Shown here in pieces: positions 7,233 to 16,164 of a stretch of DNA of 43,977 nt. Both the position numbers and the translations under genes were made by a program. The stretch spans positions 1 through 43,977 of the forward strand of contig CABSKX010000013.1 of the NCBI GenBank assembly GCA_902478365.1, written 5' to 3'. The DNA comes from an uncultured Collinsella sp. (GTDB taxonomy: Bacteria; Actinomycetota; Coriobacteriia; Coriobacteriales; Coriobacteriaceae). The notes below the pieces were generated by a model. It did not search any database, was not told where the DNA came from, and worked only from the letters and a program-made list of their open reading frames with translations. How positions within the stretch are numbered: position 1 is the first letter of the stretch; every line of letters begins with the position of its first letter.

Positions 7233-8657
7233 ATGATAGAGATCGCCGTCAACAACCTCGCGGCCTCAACGGGGGCCCGAACCGTGACGGAAGAAGTCGA
7301 TCGGGTATGCCGCGGGTGCGTTATCGACTCGCGTCAGGTCGAGGAGGGGACGATCTTTGTCGCCTTCCCCGGCGAAAAGGTCGACGGCAATGATTTTGCC
7401 TCCCGTGCCATCGAGTCGGGTGCCGGTGCCGTCGTGATGACGCGCGAGCCCGATGCCGAGCTGGTTTCGCTGGCGCAGGACAAAGGATGCGCCATCTTGC
7501 TGACCGACGACCCCGAGGAGTTCTTGCTGCGTCTGGCGCATGTATATCGCTTGGAGCTTGGCTGCCTGGTCGTCGGCATTACCGGTTCGATTGGCAAGAC
7601 GACGACCAAGGACGTGCTCGCCGCCGTGCTCTCCAAGCGTTATCGCGTCTGGGCCACGAAGGGCAATTTCAACAACCTGATCGGCATGCCGCTCACGGTG
7701 CTTTCCGCTCCGGCCGATACCGAGGTTCTGGTGCTCGAGATGGGCATGAACCATTTTTATGAGATTGAGCGCCTGTCCCAGTCTGCCAACCCCAATCTTG
7801 CCATCGTGAGCAAGATCGGAACCTCCCACATCGGTATCCTGGGCAGCCGCGAGAACATCGCCCGCGCCAAGTCCGAGATTGTCCAGGGCATGTGCGCCGC
7901 CGGCGACTTCTCGCCGTTGCTGGTGTTGGGCGGCGAGGACGACTTTACGCCGTTCATTCGCGATACGTTCGCCCAGCCTGCGGGTATTGACGTGATGCTG
8001 GCCGGCGTCTCGGACGACGACGAGGTCCGCGCACGCGACATTCGCGTCGACGACGAGGGCCATCCGGTCTTTACGCTCGACTTTGGTCAGGGCGACACGG
8101 TCGATACCATGCTGGCCATTCCCGGCGTGCAGTCCGTGCCCAATGCCGTCAAGGCCGCCGCTGTCGGCTATCGTCTGGGCGTGACGCCCGAGCAGATCGA
8201 TGCTGCCTTTAGGGGCCTTACGATCACCGGTCACCGTCAGGAGATCAAGCGCGCCAAGAGCGGAGCGCGCATCATCGACGACTCCTATAACGCCAGTGCC
8301 GAGTCTATGGCTGCCGGCCTCGATTTACTGTGCTCGCTTATTTGTGACGGTTCGCGCATGGCGATCCTTGGCGAGATGGGCGAGATGGGCGACGAGGCTC
8401 CCCGCATGCATGAGCTCGTGGGCGCCTATGCCGCCGCCAAGAAGCTCGACATGCTCGCGTGCGTGGGCGGCGAGCTGGCTCAGCTCATGGCCGATGCCGC
8501 ACGTATGATGGGTATGGATGAGGACCGCATCCAGGTGTTCTCCGATTATCAGCAGGTGCTCGACCGCATGGGCGGCGCGCTTGAAAATCATGATGTTGTA
8601 CTGGTCAAGGGTTCCCGTTTTGTTGAGCTCGACCGCTTTGTGGAAGGTGTGTGCTAG
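7233..8657 (+). CDS. murF: UDP-N-acetylmuramoyl-tripeptide:D-Ala-D-Ala ligase
   Basis: Adds D-alanyl-D-alanine to UDP-MurNAc-tripeptide, the last cytoplasmic precursor step. The 474-residue protein has the three Mur ligase domains: an N-terminal substrate domain with CRGCVIDSRQVEEGTIFVAFPGEKVDGNDF, a central ATPase with GSIGKTTTKD (P-loop, Lys122) and KGNFNNLIGMPL, and a C-terminal domain with IIDDSYNASAESM and GEMGEMGDEA. These MurF signatures distinguish it from MurC, MurD and MurE. ATG start with GGGGAG ribosome site. mraY begins 3 bp after the stop. Confidence 0.96.
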   Translation: MIEIAVNNLAASTGARTVTEEVDRVCRGCVIDSRQVEEGTIFVAFPGEKVDGNDFASRAIESGAGAVVMTREPDAELVSLAQDKGCAILLTDDPEEFLLRLAHVYRLELGCLVVGITGSIGKTTTKDVLAAVLSKRYRVWATKGNFNNLIGMPLTVLSAPADTEVLVLEMGMNHFYEIERLSQSANPNLAIVSKIGTSHIGILGSRENIARAKSEIVQGMCAAGDFSPLLVLGGEDDFTPFIRDTFAQPAGIDVMLAGVSDDDEVRARDIRVDDEGHPVFTLDFGQGDTVDTMLAIPGVQSVPNAVKAAAVGYRLGVTPEQIDAAFRGLTITGHRQEIKRAKSGARIIDDSYNASAESMAAGLDLLCSLICDGSRMAILGEMGEMGDEAPRMHELVGAYAAAKKLDMLACVGGELAQLMADAARMMGMDEDRIQVFSDYQQVLDRMGGALENHDVVLVKGSRFVELDRFVEGVC

Positions 8658-8660
8658 CCC

Positions 8661-9680
8661 ATGTTCGGCAATCCCTCGTATCCTACGTATCAGGCCTTTT
8701 TGGGACTTGGCATCGCTGCCGCCATTGCGTTGCTGCTTATGCCGTGGTGGATCAAGCTGCTGAAGGTCGAGGGTATCGGCCAACAGGTCCGAGCCGACGG
8801 CCCCAAGCGTCATTTGATTAAACAAGGTACGCCGACCATGGGCGGCGTCATCATCCTTGTCGCGATCTCGCTGACCTGCCTGCTGATGGGCAAGCTCACC
8901 ACCGAGCTTGTGCTCGTGCTGCTTGCAACGCTGGCCACCGGCGTTCTGGGTCTCATCGACGATCTGACCTCCGTCACGCATGGTCGCTCGCTCGGCCTGA
9001 CGCCTCACGCCAAGATGATCGGTCTGACCATCATCTGCGTCACCTTTACCGTGCTCGCCGTCAATTGGTGCGGCGTCGCCCCCGAGATTCGTTTTCCCGG
9101 CGGCCTGACGATTGACCTCGGTGTTCTTTCGACCACCATCTGCGGCCTTTCGTTTCCGTGGCTCTACATTGTATTTTGCTGGCTGATGATCGCCGGTCTT
9201 TCCAATGCCGTGAACCTGACCGATGGTCTGGACGGCCTTGCCGGCGGCACTTCCATGATCGCCATGCTCGCCATGGCCGCCATGGCGTTTTTGCACGGTG
9301 ACGTGAACCTGTTCATCTTCTGCACGGCGTGCGCCGGTGCCTGCCTGGGCTTTTTGTGGTTCAATTGCTATCCGGCGAGCATCTTTATGGGCGATACCGG
9401 CTCGCTTGCACTGGGTGCCGCTTTTGCCTGCACCTCCATCATGACCAACACCGAAGTCGTTTCCCTTATCATCGGTGGCCTGTTTATCGTCGAGACTCTG
9501 TCGGTCATGATCCAGGTCGTCTATTTCCACTTTACGCACAAGCGCGTCTTCCTTATGGCGCCCATCCATCATCATTTCGAAAAGAAGGGCTGGGCCGAGA
9601 CCAAGGTCGTTATCCGTTTTTGGATTATCGCCGCGGCCTTTGGCGCCGTTGGCCTCGCCCTGTTCTTCCAGTTGGGATAG
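8661..9680 (+). CDS. mraY: Phospho-N-acetylmuramoyl-pentapeptide transferase
   Basis: Integral membrane enzyme that moves phospho-MurNAc-pentapeptide from UDP to undecaprenyl phosphate, giving lipid I. 339 residues, about ten membrane helices. Signature stretches are GTPTMGG near the N-terminus, the catalytic DDLTSVTHGRSLGL with paired aspartates, NLTDGLDGLAGG, FMGDTGSLALG and the conserved MAPIHHHFEKKGW loop near the C-terminus. Length and motif order match the family fully. It lies between murF and murD, nearly touching murF. Confidence 0.97.
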   Translation: MFGNPSYPTYQAFLGLGIAAAIALLLMPWWIKLLKVEGIGQQVRADGPKRHLIKQGTPTMGGVIILVAISLTCLLMGKLTTELVLVLLATLATGVLGLIDDLTSVTHGRSLGLTPHAKMIGLTIICVTFTVLAVNWCGVAPEIRFPGGLTIDLGVLSTTICGLSFPWLYIVFCWLMIAGLSNAVNLTDGLDGLAGGTSMIAMLAMAAMAFLHGDVNLFIFCTACAGACLGFLWFNCYPASIFMGDTGSLALGAAFACTSIMTNTEVVSLIIGGLFIVETLSVMIQVVYFHFTHKRVFLMAPIHHHFEKKGWAETKVVIRFWIIAAAFGAVGLALFFQLG

Positions 9681-9689
9681 TGGTCTTTC

Positions 9690-11096
9690 ATGCCTCTTGC
9701 TGATGTCTTTAGCCTGCTTGTTTTGGGGCAGGGTAAATCCGGTCTCGATGTCGCCCGTTGGGCGTTGGCTCATCCCGAGCGCGTGAGCGCCACGACCGTG
9801 TATGGCGGCGGTACCTCCGAGCCCAATGACGCCACACGTGCGCTCGAGGCGCAGGGCGCGTCGTTTGTCTACGGCACCGAGCAGGTCGAGGGCGCCTATG
9901 ACGTGTGCGTGACATGCCCGGGTATCTCGGAGTTCTCGGCCTTCTTTAAGGCTGGGCGTGAGCATGCCGCTCAGATTATGGGCGAGCCCGAGTTTGCCTA
10001 CCGCCTGTCTCCCCAAAATTGGATCGCCATCACGGGCACCAACGGCAAGACAACTACCACGTCGCTGACCGATTATCTGCTCAAGGCCGCCGGTGAAGCC
10101 AGCGTGGCCGTCGGCAATATCGGTGAGCCGCCGGTGAACGAGATCGACGGCCGCGCACACAATGAGTGGTTTGTGGCCGAGCTGTCGAGTTATCAGATTG
10201 CTACGACAGCCGAGCTTCATCCTCGCGTGGCGGTGCTGCTCAACATCACGCCCGACCACCTGGGCTGGCACAAGAGCCACAAGAACTATGCGCTTGCCAA
10301 GATCAAGTTGTTCGAGAATATGGTCGACGACGACCTCGTGGTTATCGACGTTGAGGATGCCGGCATCCATGAGTTCGATGAGTACATCTACACACCGGGT
10401 CGCCGCATCTGCAAGGTCGCTTTTGACGAGCCCGAGGGTGCAGACGCCGCCTTTGTGCGCGACGGCAAGATGGTCGTGCGCCTGAAGGGCGTCGAGACTC
10501 AGCTTGTCGCCACGTCCGAGCTCAAGATCTCGGGCCATCACAATGTCATCAATGCCTTATGTGCCGCCACGGCTGCTCTGGCCGTCGGTGCCGATCCCGA
10601 GGGCATTTGCCGCGGTTTGGCATCGTTCCAGCCGCTCGAGCACCGCGTGGAACCCTGTGGCGAGATCGATGGCGTGCACTACGTCAACGATTCCAAGGCA
10701 ACGAACACCGATGCGGTCGAAAAGGCTCTGACGGCGTTTCCCGATGACGACGTGATTTTGCTGCTCGGCGGTCACGATAAGGGTACGCCGCTTGCGGACT
10801 TTGCCCGCGTCGTTATGGACAACGTGCGCTCGGTCGTTTGCTTTGGCGATGCGCGCGAGCGCTTTACCGCCGCTATGGACGAGGCCGATGTCGATGGTGA
10901 CGTGGATATCGCCCAGGCCGATGATCTGCGCGATGCCGTTGACGTTGCCCGCTCGCTCTCGAGCCGCGGCGACGTGATCCTGCTTTCGCCCGCTTGCTCT
11001 TCGTTCGACGAGTTCTCGGGCTACGAGGAGCGCGGCCGCGTGTTTAAGGACTACGTGGCCCAGCTTGCCGCGGCAGCGAAATCGCAAACGGAATAG
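9690..11096 (+). CDS. murD: UDP-N-acetylmuramoyl-L-alanine:D-glutamate ligase
   Basis: Adds D-glutamate to UDP-MurNAc-L-Ala. The 468-residue protein shows the Mur ligase order: an N-terminal Rossmann domain (LLVLGQGKSGLDVARW), central ATPase P-loop GTNGKTTTTSL from residue 116, NITPDHLGWHKS, and the C-terminal LEHRVEPCGEIDGVHYVNDSKATNTDAVEKAL characteristic of MurD. The ending SPACSSFDEFSGYEERGRVFKDYV is also diagnostic. Nine bases separate it from mraY and the downstream ftsW start is about 10 bp after its stop. Confidence 0.97.
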   Translation: MPLADVFSLLVLGQGKSGLDVARWALAHPERVSATTVYGGGTSEPNDATRALEAQGASFVYGTEQVEGAYDVCVTCPGISEFSAFFKAGREHAAQIMGEPEFAYRLSPQNWIAITGTNGKTTTTSLTDYLLKAAGEASVAVGNIGEPPVNEIDGRAHNEWFVAELSSYQIATTAELHPRVAVLLNITPDHLGWHKSHKNYALAKIKLFENMVDDDLVVIDVEDAGIHEFDEYIYTPGRRICKVAFDEPEGADAAFVRDGKMVVRLKGVETQLVATSELKISGHHNVINALCAATAALAVGADPEGICRGLASFQPLEHRVEPCGEIDGVHYVNDSKATNTDAVEKALTAFPDDDVILLLGGHDKGTPLADFARVVMDNVRSVVCFGDARERFTAAMDEADVDGDVDIAQADDLRDAVDVARSLSSRGDVILLSPACSSFDEFSGYEERGRVFKDYVAQLAAAAKSQTE

Positions 11097-11105
11097 GGGT
11101 TGCCG

Positions 11106-12626
11106 GTGAGAGAGGAGAGCCCCCGAAGTGATATGAGGAGGCCCGACTCGGACCGTGCTTCCTCGCTGCGTAGCACGCCGCGTTCCGGACGCGGCGGGCA
11201 GACGTTCGGTGAGCGCTATATTGCCGGCGTCCCCGCCCGCATCATGCGCCCCCGTTTGATATTTATGGCTTGCCTGTTTAGCTTGGTTTGCTTCGGCTTG
11301 CTGATGGTGTACTCGGCATCTTCGGTCGAGGCGCTGCACGAGAATGGTACGGCGACGTTTTTCCTGTTTCGACAGGCCGCGTTTGCCGGGGTTGGCGTGC
11401 TGGCCATGGTTGCCATCGTGCGCGTCTTGCCGGACAGTTGGTTTGGGGAAGACGTGCTCAGGATCTTTCTCATGGGCATGATAGGGCTACTGGTTCTGGT
11501 GTTCTTTATGGGTAGCGGCAGTCGTGGCGCCACGCGTTGGCTCAACATCGCCGGTATTCAGTTCCAGCCGTCTGAGTTTTTAAAGCCGTTCGCCATCGCG
11601 TATTCGGCCATCATGCTCGACCGCATCTTTTCGCCCGGCGGCAACATCAACGAGTTTCTTCGCAAGATGGGTGCCTACCTGGGCATTTCGCTCTTTCTGA
11701 TTTTTGTTCAGCCCGATTTTGGCACCGTTCTGATCATCTTGTTGACCCTTATGTGCATGGCGTTGTTTGCGGGATTGGACCCCAAATATATCGTTTGGAC
11801 GGTCGTTGCCGGCATCGCCGTCATTGCGATCGCCCTTATCGCCGAGCCGTATCGTATGACGCGTGTCGAGGTTGCTTGGAATCCTTGGGCAGACGAATAT
11901 GGTGACGGCTATCAGGCCACGCTTGCCATCATGGCGTTTGCCTCGGGCGGTCTGTTCGGTCGCGGTATCGGCAACTCCACCATGAAGTACTCGTATTTGC
12001 CCGAGGCGCATAACGACTACATCTTGGCTATTATCGGCGAGGAAGTTGGCTTTATCGGTACCGTGCTGTTCTTCTTGGTGTTTGCGATGCTGATCTACTC
12101 GGCGTTTCGCATTGCCGAGCAGGCGACCGACCGTCGCGGAGCACTTATGGCATCGGGTTCCGCGGTCATCCTTGCGGTGCAGTTTTTGATCAACGCGCTG
12201 GGCATTCTCAATGTGTTTCCCATGACGGGCAAGCCGCTGCCGTTTATTAGCTACGGCGGCTCGTCGATTATTGTGTCGCTTATGCTTGCCGGTCTGATCC
12301 TGCGCGTTTCGTATGAGAGCGCCCGTCGCGATGAGTACGACCGTCGCCGCGAGAGCTTTGCCGTTATGGATGAGAGTACCGCCGGCGTGCCCCACGTGCG
12401 CGGCGAGCGATCTTCGCGTAACGGCTTTACCGTCCTGGACGGCTCTGCGACCGAGCCGGCAGCCCGTCCGCGTCAGCGAACGGCGCCGCAAGGTCGTCCG
12501 CAGCGCCCCACTCCTCGTAATGCGGGCGGTGGATATAATCGAATCGATTTGAATTCGGACCCGTCGGCGCGTTTGCGCACCGATGACCAGGGACCGCGTG
12601 TACGAAGGAATTACCATGACCGATAA
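11106..12626 (+). CDS. ftsW: Septal peptidoglycan polymerase FtsW (SEDS family)
   Basis: Polytopic glycosyltransferase that polymerises lipid II at the septum with FtsI. About ten membrane helices, SEDS motifs QPSEFLKPF, FVQPDFGT, GRGIGNSTMKYSYLPEAHNDYILAIIGEE and TGKPLPFISYGGSS. Both ends are extended and basic: about 40 Arg/Ser-rich residues before the first helix and about 90 Arg/Pro-rich residues after the last. The GTG at 11106 is chosen because AGGGG ends six bases before it; an in-frame TTG at 11100 has no room for a ribosome site and an ATG lies at 11133. The 3' end overlaps murG by 11 bp. Confidence 0.93.
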   Translation: MREESPRSDMRRPDSDRASSLRSTPRSGRGGQTFGERYIAGVPARIMRPRLIFMACLFSLVCFGLLMVYSASSVEALHENGTATFFLFRQAAFAGVGVLAMVAIVRVLPDSWFGEDVLRIFLMGMIGLLVLVFFMGSGSRGATRWLNIAGIQFQPSEFLKPFAIAYSAIMLDRIFSPGGNINEFLRKMGAYLGISLFLIFVQPDFGTVLIILLTLMCMALFAGLDPKYIVWTVVAGIAVIAIALIAEPYRMTRVEVAWNPWADEYGDGYQATLAIMAFASGGLFGRGIGNSTMKYSYLPEAHNDYILAIIGEEVGFIGTVLFFLVFAMLIYSAFRIAEQATDRRGALMASGSAVILAVQFLINALGILNVFPMTGKPLPFISYGGSSIIVSLMLAGLILRVSYESARRDEYDRRRESFAVMDESTAGVPHVRGERSSRNGFTVLDGSATEPAARPRQRTAPQGRPQRPTPRNAGGGYNRIDLNSDPSARLRTDDQGPRVRRNYHDR

Positions 12627-13731
12627 GATGACCGTTGCTATTGCAGCTGGCGGCACGGCAGGACATATCAACCCCGCGCTCGCCTTGGCCGAGGAGCTGC
12701 GTGACCGCGGTCATCACGTTGTGTTCGTGGGCCAATCGCGCAAGCTCGAGGGCCGTCTGGTTCCCGAGGCCGGATTCGATTTTGTGCCCATCACGGTCAC
12801 GGGCTTCGATCGCTCCCGTCCCTGGACGGCGCTGACCTCGCTGTGGCGCGTCAACAAGGCGAAGCGCGCGCTTGCCAGTCACTTCTCAAAGGTCGGTAAG
12901 CCCGATGCCGCTATCGGCTTTGGTGCTTACGTTGAGGTCCCGCTGCTGGGTTGGTGCAAGGGCGCCGGCGTTCCGTATCTGCTGCACGAGCAGAACTCTG
13001 TTCCGGGTCTGGCCAATAAGATGATGAACTCACATGCCGCCCGCGTGTGCATTTCGGTACCTGCGGCCCGTGCGGTCTTTGAGCGCGAGGGCGACCCCGA
13101 CCATGTGCTCATGACGGGCAATCCCGTGCGTCGTTCGGTAATCGAGGGCGATCGCGTTCGCGGTCGCAAGACGCTCGGGGTGCCCGAGGACGCGACGCTT
13201 CTGCTCGTCTTCGGTGGTTCACTCGGTGCCCAGCATCTCAACGAGCGCGTTGCCTCGCTCAAGAGTGAGCTGCTGACCCGCGAGAATCTCTATGTTTTGC
13301 ATTCGACGGGTGCCGACGGCTTTGAGGAGACCGAGCGCGTTTTGGCGTTGACGCCCGAGGAGGCGAAGCGCTATCGTGTCCAGCCCTACATCGACAACAT
13401 GGGCGATATGCTGGCTGCGGCCGATTTGGTGCTCTCGCGTTCCGGTGCCTCGAGCGTGGCGGAGATTGCCGCGCTTGCCGTGCCCTCGGTGCTCGTGCCG
13501 TATCCGCACGCCACGGCCGACCACCAGACCACGAATGCGCGTTACCTGGTCGATGCCGGTGCCGGCGTGCTTTGCGCCGATGCCGATATCGATGCCCCTG
13601 CCTTTGCCGACGAGCTGCTGCACCTGATCGATGACGCCGCGGCGCGTGATGCCATGCGTCAGGCGGCGCGTGGCTTGGCCCAGGACCGTGCCGCCGCACT
13701 TTTGGCCGACGCGGTAGAGGGATTGCGTTAG
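12616..13731 (+). CDS. murG: Undecaprenyl-diphospho-muramoylpentapeptide GlcNAc transferase
   Basis: GT28 enzyme converting lipid I to lipid II at the inner face of the membrane. The 371-residue protein has the N-terminal AAGGTAGHINPALALAEEL loop, HEQNSVPGLANK, the second G loop GGSLGAQHLN and the nucleotide-sugar motif SRSGASSVAEIAALAVPSVLVPYPHATADHQ. The ATG at 12616 follows GAAGGAA at the usual spacing and overlaps the end of ftsW by 11 bp, which suggests translational coupling; an upstream in-frame ATG at 12583 lies deeper in ftsW and is less likely. Confidence 0.95.
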   Translation: MTDKMTVAIAAGGTAGHINPALALAEELRDRGHHVVFVGQSRKLEGRLVPEAGFDFVPITVTGFDRSRPWTALTSLWRVNKAKRALASHFSKVGKPDAAIGFGAYVEVPLLGWCKGAGVPYLLHEQNSVPGLANKMMNSHAARVCISVPAARAVFEREGDPDHVLMTGNPVRRSVIEGDRVRGRKTLGVPEDATLLLVFGGSLGAQHLNERVASLKSELLTRENLYVLHSTGADGFEETERVLALTPEEAKRYRVQPYIDNMGDMLAAADLVLSRSGASSVAEIAALAVPSVLVPYPHATADHQTTNARYLVDAGAGVLCADADIDAPAFADELLHLIDDAAARDAMRQAARGLAQDRAAALLADAVEGLR

Positions 13732-13828
13732 TTAGACGGGATATCGCCGGTCGCCCTCGCGCGGATGCGGTAGGTGCGGTACAGTTAACGGGTTACAGGC
13801 AGTGTTTACGCAAGGAGTACACGAGCAC

Positions 13829-15247
13829 ATGGCTGATTCCCAGACTGCAACCTCCGCGCCCGAGTTCAAGAGCGCCCACTTTATCGGTATCGGTGGCGCC
13901 GGCATGAGCGGCATCGCCCTCGTCCTGCACGAGCGCGGTTACACCGTTACCGGCTCCGACCTTAAGACGTCGCGCTATATTCGCCAGCTTACCCGCGCCG
14001 GCGTGAAGGTCCACGTGGGCCACGAAGCTTCGACAATCGACGAGGTCAAGCCTGACGTGGTTGTGGTCTCCACCGCAATTCCCGAGTCCAACCCCGAGCT
14101 CGTGCGTGCCCGCGAGCTCGGTATTCCCGTGTGGCCCCGTGCCAAGATGCTCTCGGCCTTGGGCCACGGCTACACCACCGTCGCCGTTGCCGGCACGCAC
14201 GGCAAGACCACGACGTCTTCGATGTGCGCCACGATGCTCGATCGCATGGGTCTGGACCCCAGCTTTTTAATCGGCGGCATCGTCGAGGGCTACGACACCA
14301 ACGGCAAGAACGGCTCGGGTGACTACTTTGTCGCCGAAGCCGACGAGTCCGACAGCTCGTTCCTGTTCCTGAACCCCAACGTGGTCATCGTGACCAACGT
14401 CGAGGCCGACCATCTCGATCACTACTCGGGTATCGAGGAGATCGAGGCCACCTTTGCAAAGTTTATGGGGCTGGTGGGCGAGGACGGCACCGTCATCGTT
14501 TGCGGCGAGGACCCGCATCTGGTCGAGCTCGCCAAGTCGACGGGCCGTCATGTGCTTTCCTATGGCTTTGCCGAGAACAACGACATCGTCTGCGTGCATC
14601 CGGATGTCAAGGGCATCCAGAGCAACTTTATCGTTCGCTTTGAGGACGGCACCGAGCACGCTGTCGAGATTAAGAGCAACCCCGGTCGTCACAACATGCT
14701 CAACGCCACGGCCGTCTTGACCGTCGCCCATGTCCTAGGCCTCGATATCGACGCCGCCGCTAAGGCACTTTCGAGTTTTGAGGGCGTCCGCCGTCGCTTT
14801 ACCCACGTGGGCGATATCGACGGCATCACGGTGGTTGACGATTACGGCCATCATCCCACCGAGATCAAGGCGACGCTCGCTGCTGCCTCTTCGCTGGGCT
14901 ACAAGCATGTCGACGTCGTGTTCCAGCCGCACCGCTATTCGCGCCTGCAGGCTCTGTGCGATGACTTTGCCGATGCCTTTGCCAACGCCGATAAGCTGCT
15001 GCTGATCGATGTGTTCTCCGCCGGCGAGATGCCGATTCCGGGCGTTACCTCCAAGATGCTCGCAGATACTGTTTGCGCCAAGCATCCCGGCAAGGAGGTC
15101 GTGTACTGCTCCAGCCGTCTTGAGCTCAACCAGGAGCTTGAGAAGCTCGTGGGCGAGGGCGACCTGCTGCTCACCATGGGTGCCGGCGACGTTACGACCG
15201 TCGGCCCCGAGTTCATCGAGTATCTGACTGCCAAGAAAGACGCTTAA
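13829..15247 (+). CDS. murC: UDP-N-acetylmuramate:L-alanine ligase
   Basis: Adds L-alanine to UDP-MurNAc, the first amino-acid step. 472 residues from the ATG at 13829, which has AGGAG 11 bases upstream; an in-frame GTG at 13802 would add nine residues. Motifs: FIGIGGAGMSGIALVLHERGYTVTGSD in the UDP-binding domain, ATPase P-loop GTHGKTTTSSM from residue 122, EADESDSSFL, NVEADHLDHY, and the C-terminal DDYGHHPTEIKATL and FQPHRYSRL. A 97-bp gap from murG holds no recognised element. murB follows 5 bp after the stop. Confidence 0.96.
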   Translation: MADSQTATSAPEFKSAHFIGIGGAGMSGIALVLHERGYTVTGSDLKTSRYIRQLTRAGVKVHVGHEASTIDEVKPDVVVVSTAIPESNPELVRARELGIPVWPRAKMLSALGHGYTTVAVAGTHGKTTTSSMCATMLDRMGLDPSFLIGGIVEGYDTNGKNGSGDYFVAEADESDSSFLFLNPNVVIVTNVEADHLDHYSGIEEIEATFAKFMGLVGEDGTVIVCGEDPHLVELAKSTGRHVLSYGFAENNDIVCVHPDVKGIQSNFIVRFEDGTEHAVEIKSNPGRHNMLNATAVLTVAHVLGLDIDAAAKALSSFEGVRRRFTHVGDIDGITVVDDYGHHPTEIKATLAAASSLGYKHVDVVFQPHRYSRLQALCDDFADAFANADKLLLIDVFSAGEMPIPGVTSKMLADTVCAKHPGKEVVYCSSRLELNQELEKLVGEGDLLLTMGAGDVTTVGPEFIEYLTAKKDA

Positions 15248-15252
15248 CCTCT

Positions 15253-16164
15253 ATGGGTCTGTTTAACGCCGTCATGGCGCTTTCGGGCATGATCGACACG
15301 GACGTAGTCGAGGATGAACGCCTTGCGCGTCATACGAGTTATCGTATCGGCGGCAAGGCCGACCTCTTTGTGACGTGCCATAGCTACCATGCCCTGCGTC
15401 GCGCCGTGGCGGTGCTTGACCGCGAGCAGGTGCCGTGGGTGATTATCGGCAAGGGGTCCAACCTGTTGGTTGCCGATGCCGGCTATCGCGGCGCCGTTAT
15501 TTCGCTGGGACGTGAGTTTCAGCGCACGGTTGTTGCCGAGGACGGCTGCACGCTGACCGTTGGCGCGGGCGTGATGTTCGCGCGTTTGGTCAACGACGCC
15601 TTGTCGCGCGGGCTTTCGGGCCTTGAGTTCGCGGTCGGTATTCCCGGTTCGGTCGGCGGCGCCGTGTCCATGAACGCAGGTACGCGGACCGAGTGGATCG
15701 GCTCTCTTATCGAGGACGTGGTCACGTTTGATCCGGCGTCCGGTATTAAGCACTATGCAGGGTCCGAGATCGCTTGGGGGTATCGCGAGTGCAGCTTGCC
15801 GCGTAACGAGATCATTCTCGAGTGCGTGCTTAAACTCAAGCCCGCGCCCAAGGCAGACATTCGCGAGCGTATGGAGCGGTACCTGACGCGCCGCAAGCGC
15901 ACGCAGCCCATGGGCCGTGCATCCTGCGGATCGGTCTTTCGCAACCCGCCCGACGCAAGCGTGGGCAAGTTGATTGAGGATTGTGGATTAAAGGGTTTTT
16001 CGGTTGGCGGTGCGGAAGTTTCGCCCGTACACGCTAATTTTATCGTTAATAACGGAACCGCCTCGGCCGATGACGTGGCCGCGGTTATCAGGCATGTGCA
16101 CGGAAAGGTGAGGGAGGCGTATGGCATCGAGCTCAGACCGGAAGTTAAATTCCTCGGCTTCTAG
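15253..16164 (+). CDS. murB: UDP-N-acetylenolpyruvoylglucosamine reductase
   Basis: FAD/NADPH enzyme that completes UDP-MurNAc. The 303-residue protein is of the short (type II) MurB form, with TSYRIGGKADLFV, GKGSNLLVADAGYRGAVISL, GIPGSVGGAVSMNAG, ASCGSVFRNP (proton-donating Ser) and SPVHANFIVN. It begins 5 bp after murC and its last 44 bp overlap the start of ftsQ in another frame, so translation of the two is probably coupled. Confidence 0.96.
   Translation: MGLFNAVMALSGMIDTDVVEDERLARHTSYRIGGKADLFVTCHSYHALRRAVAVLDREQVPWVIIGKGSNLLVADAGYRGAVISLGREFQRTVVAEDGCTLTVGAGVMFARLVNDALSRGLSGLEFAVGIPGSVGGAVSMNAGTRTEWIGSLIEDVVTFDPASGIKHYAGSEIAWGYRECSLPRNEIILECVLKLKPAPKADIRERMERYLTRRKRTQPMGRASCGSVFRNPPDASVGKLIEDCGLKGFSVGGAEVSPVHANFIVNNGTASADDVAAVIRHVHGKVREAYGIELRPEVKFLGF

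Noticed and set aside
8325..10541. 738-codon minus-strand open frame across murF, mraY and murD
   Set aside because: Runs antisense to three clearly recognised genes, with no domain and no ribosome site.
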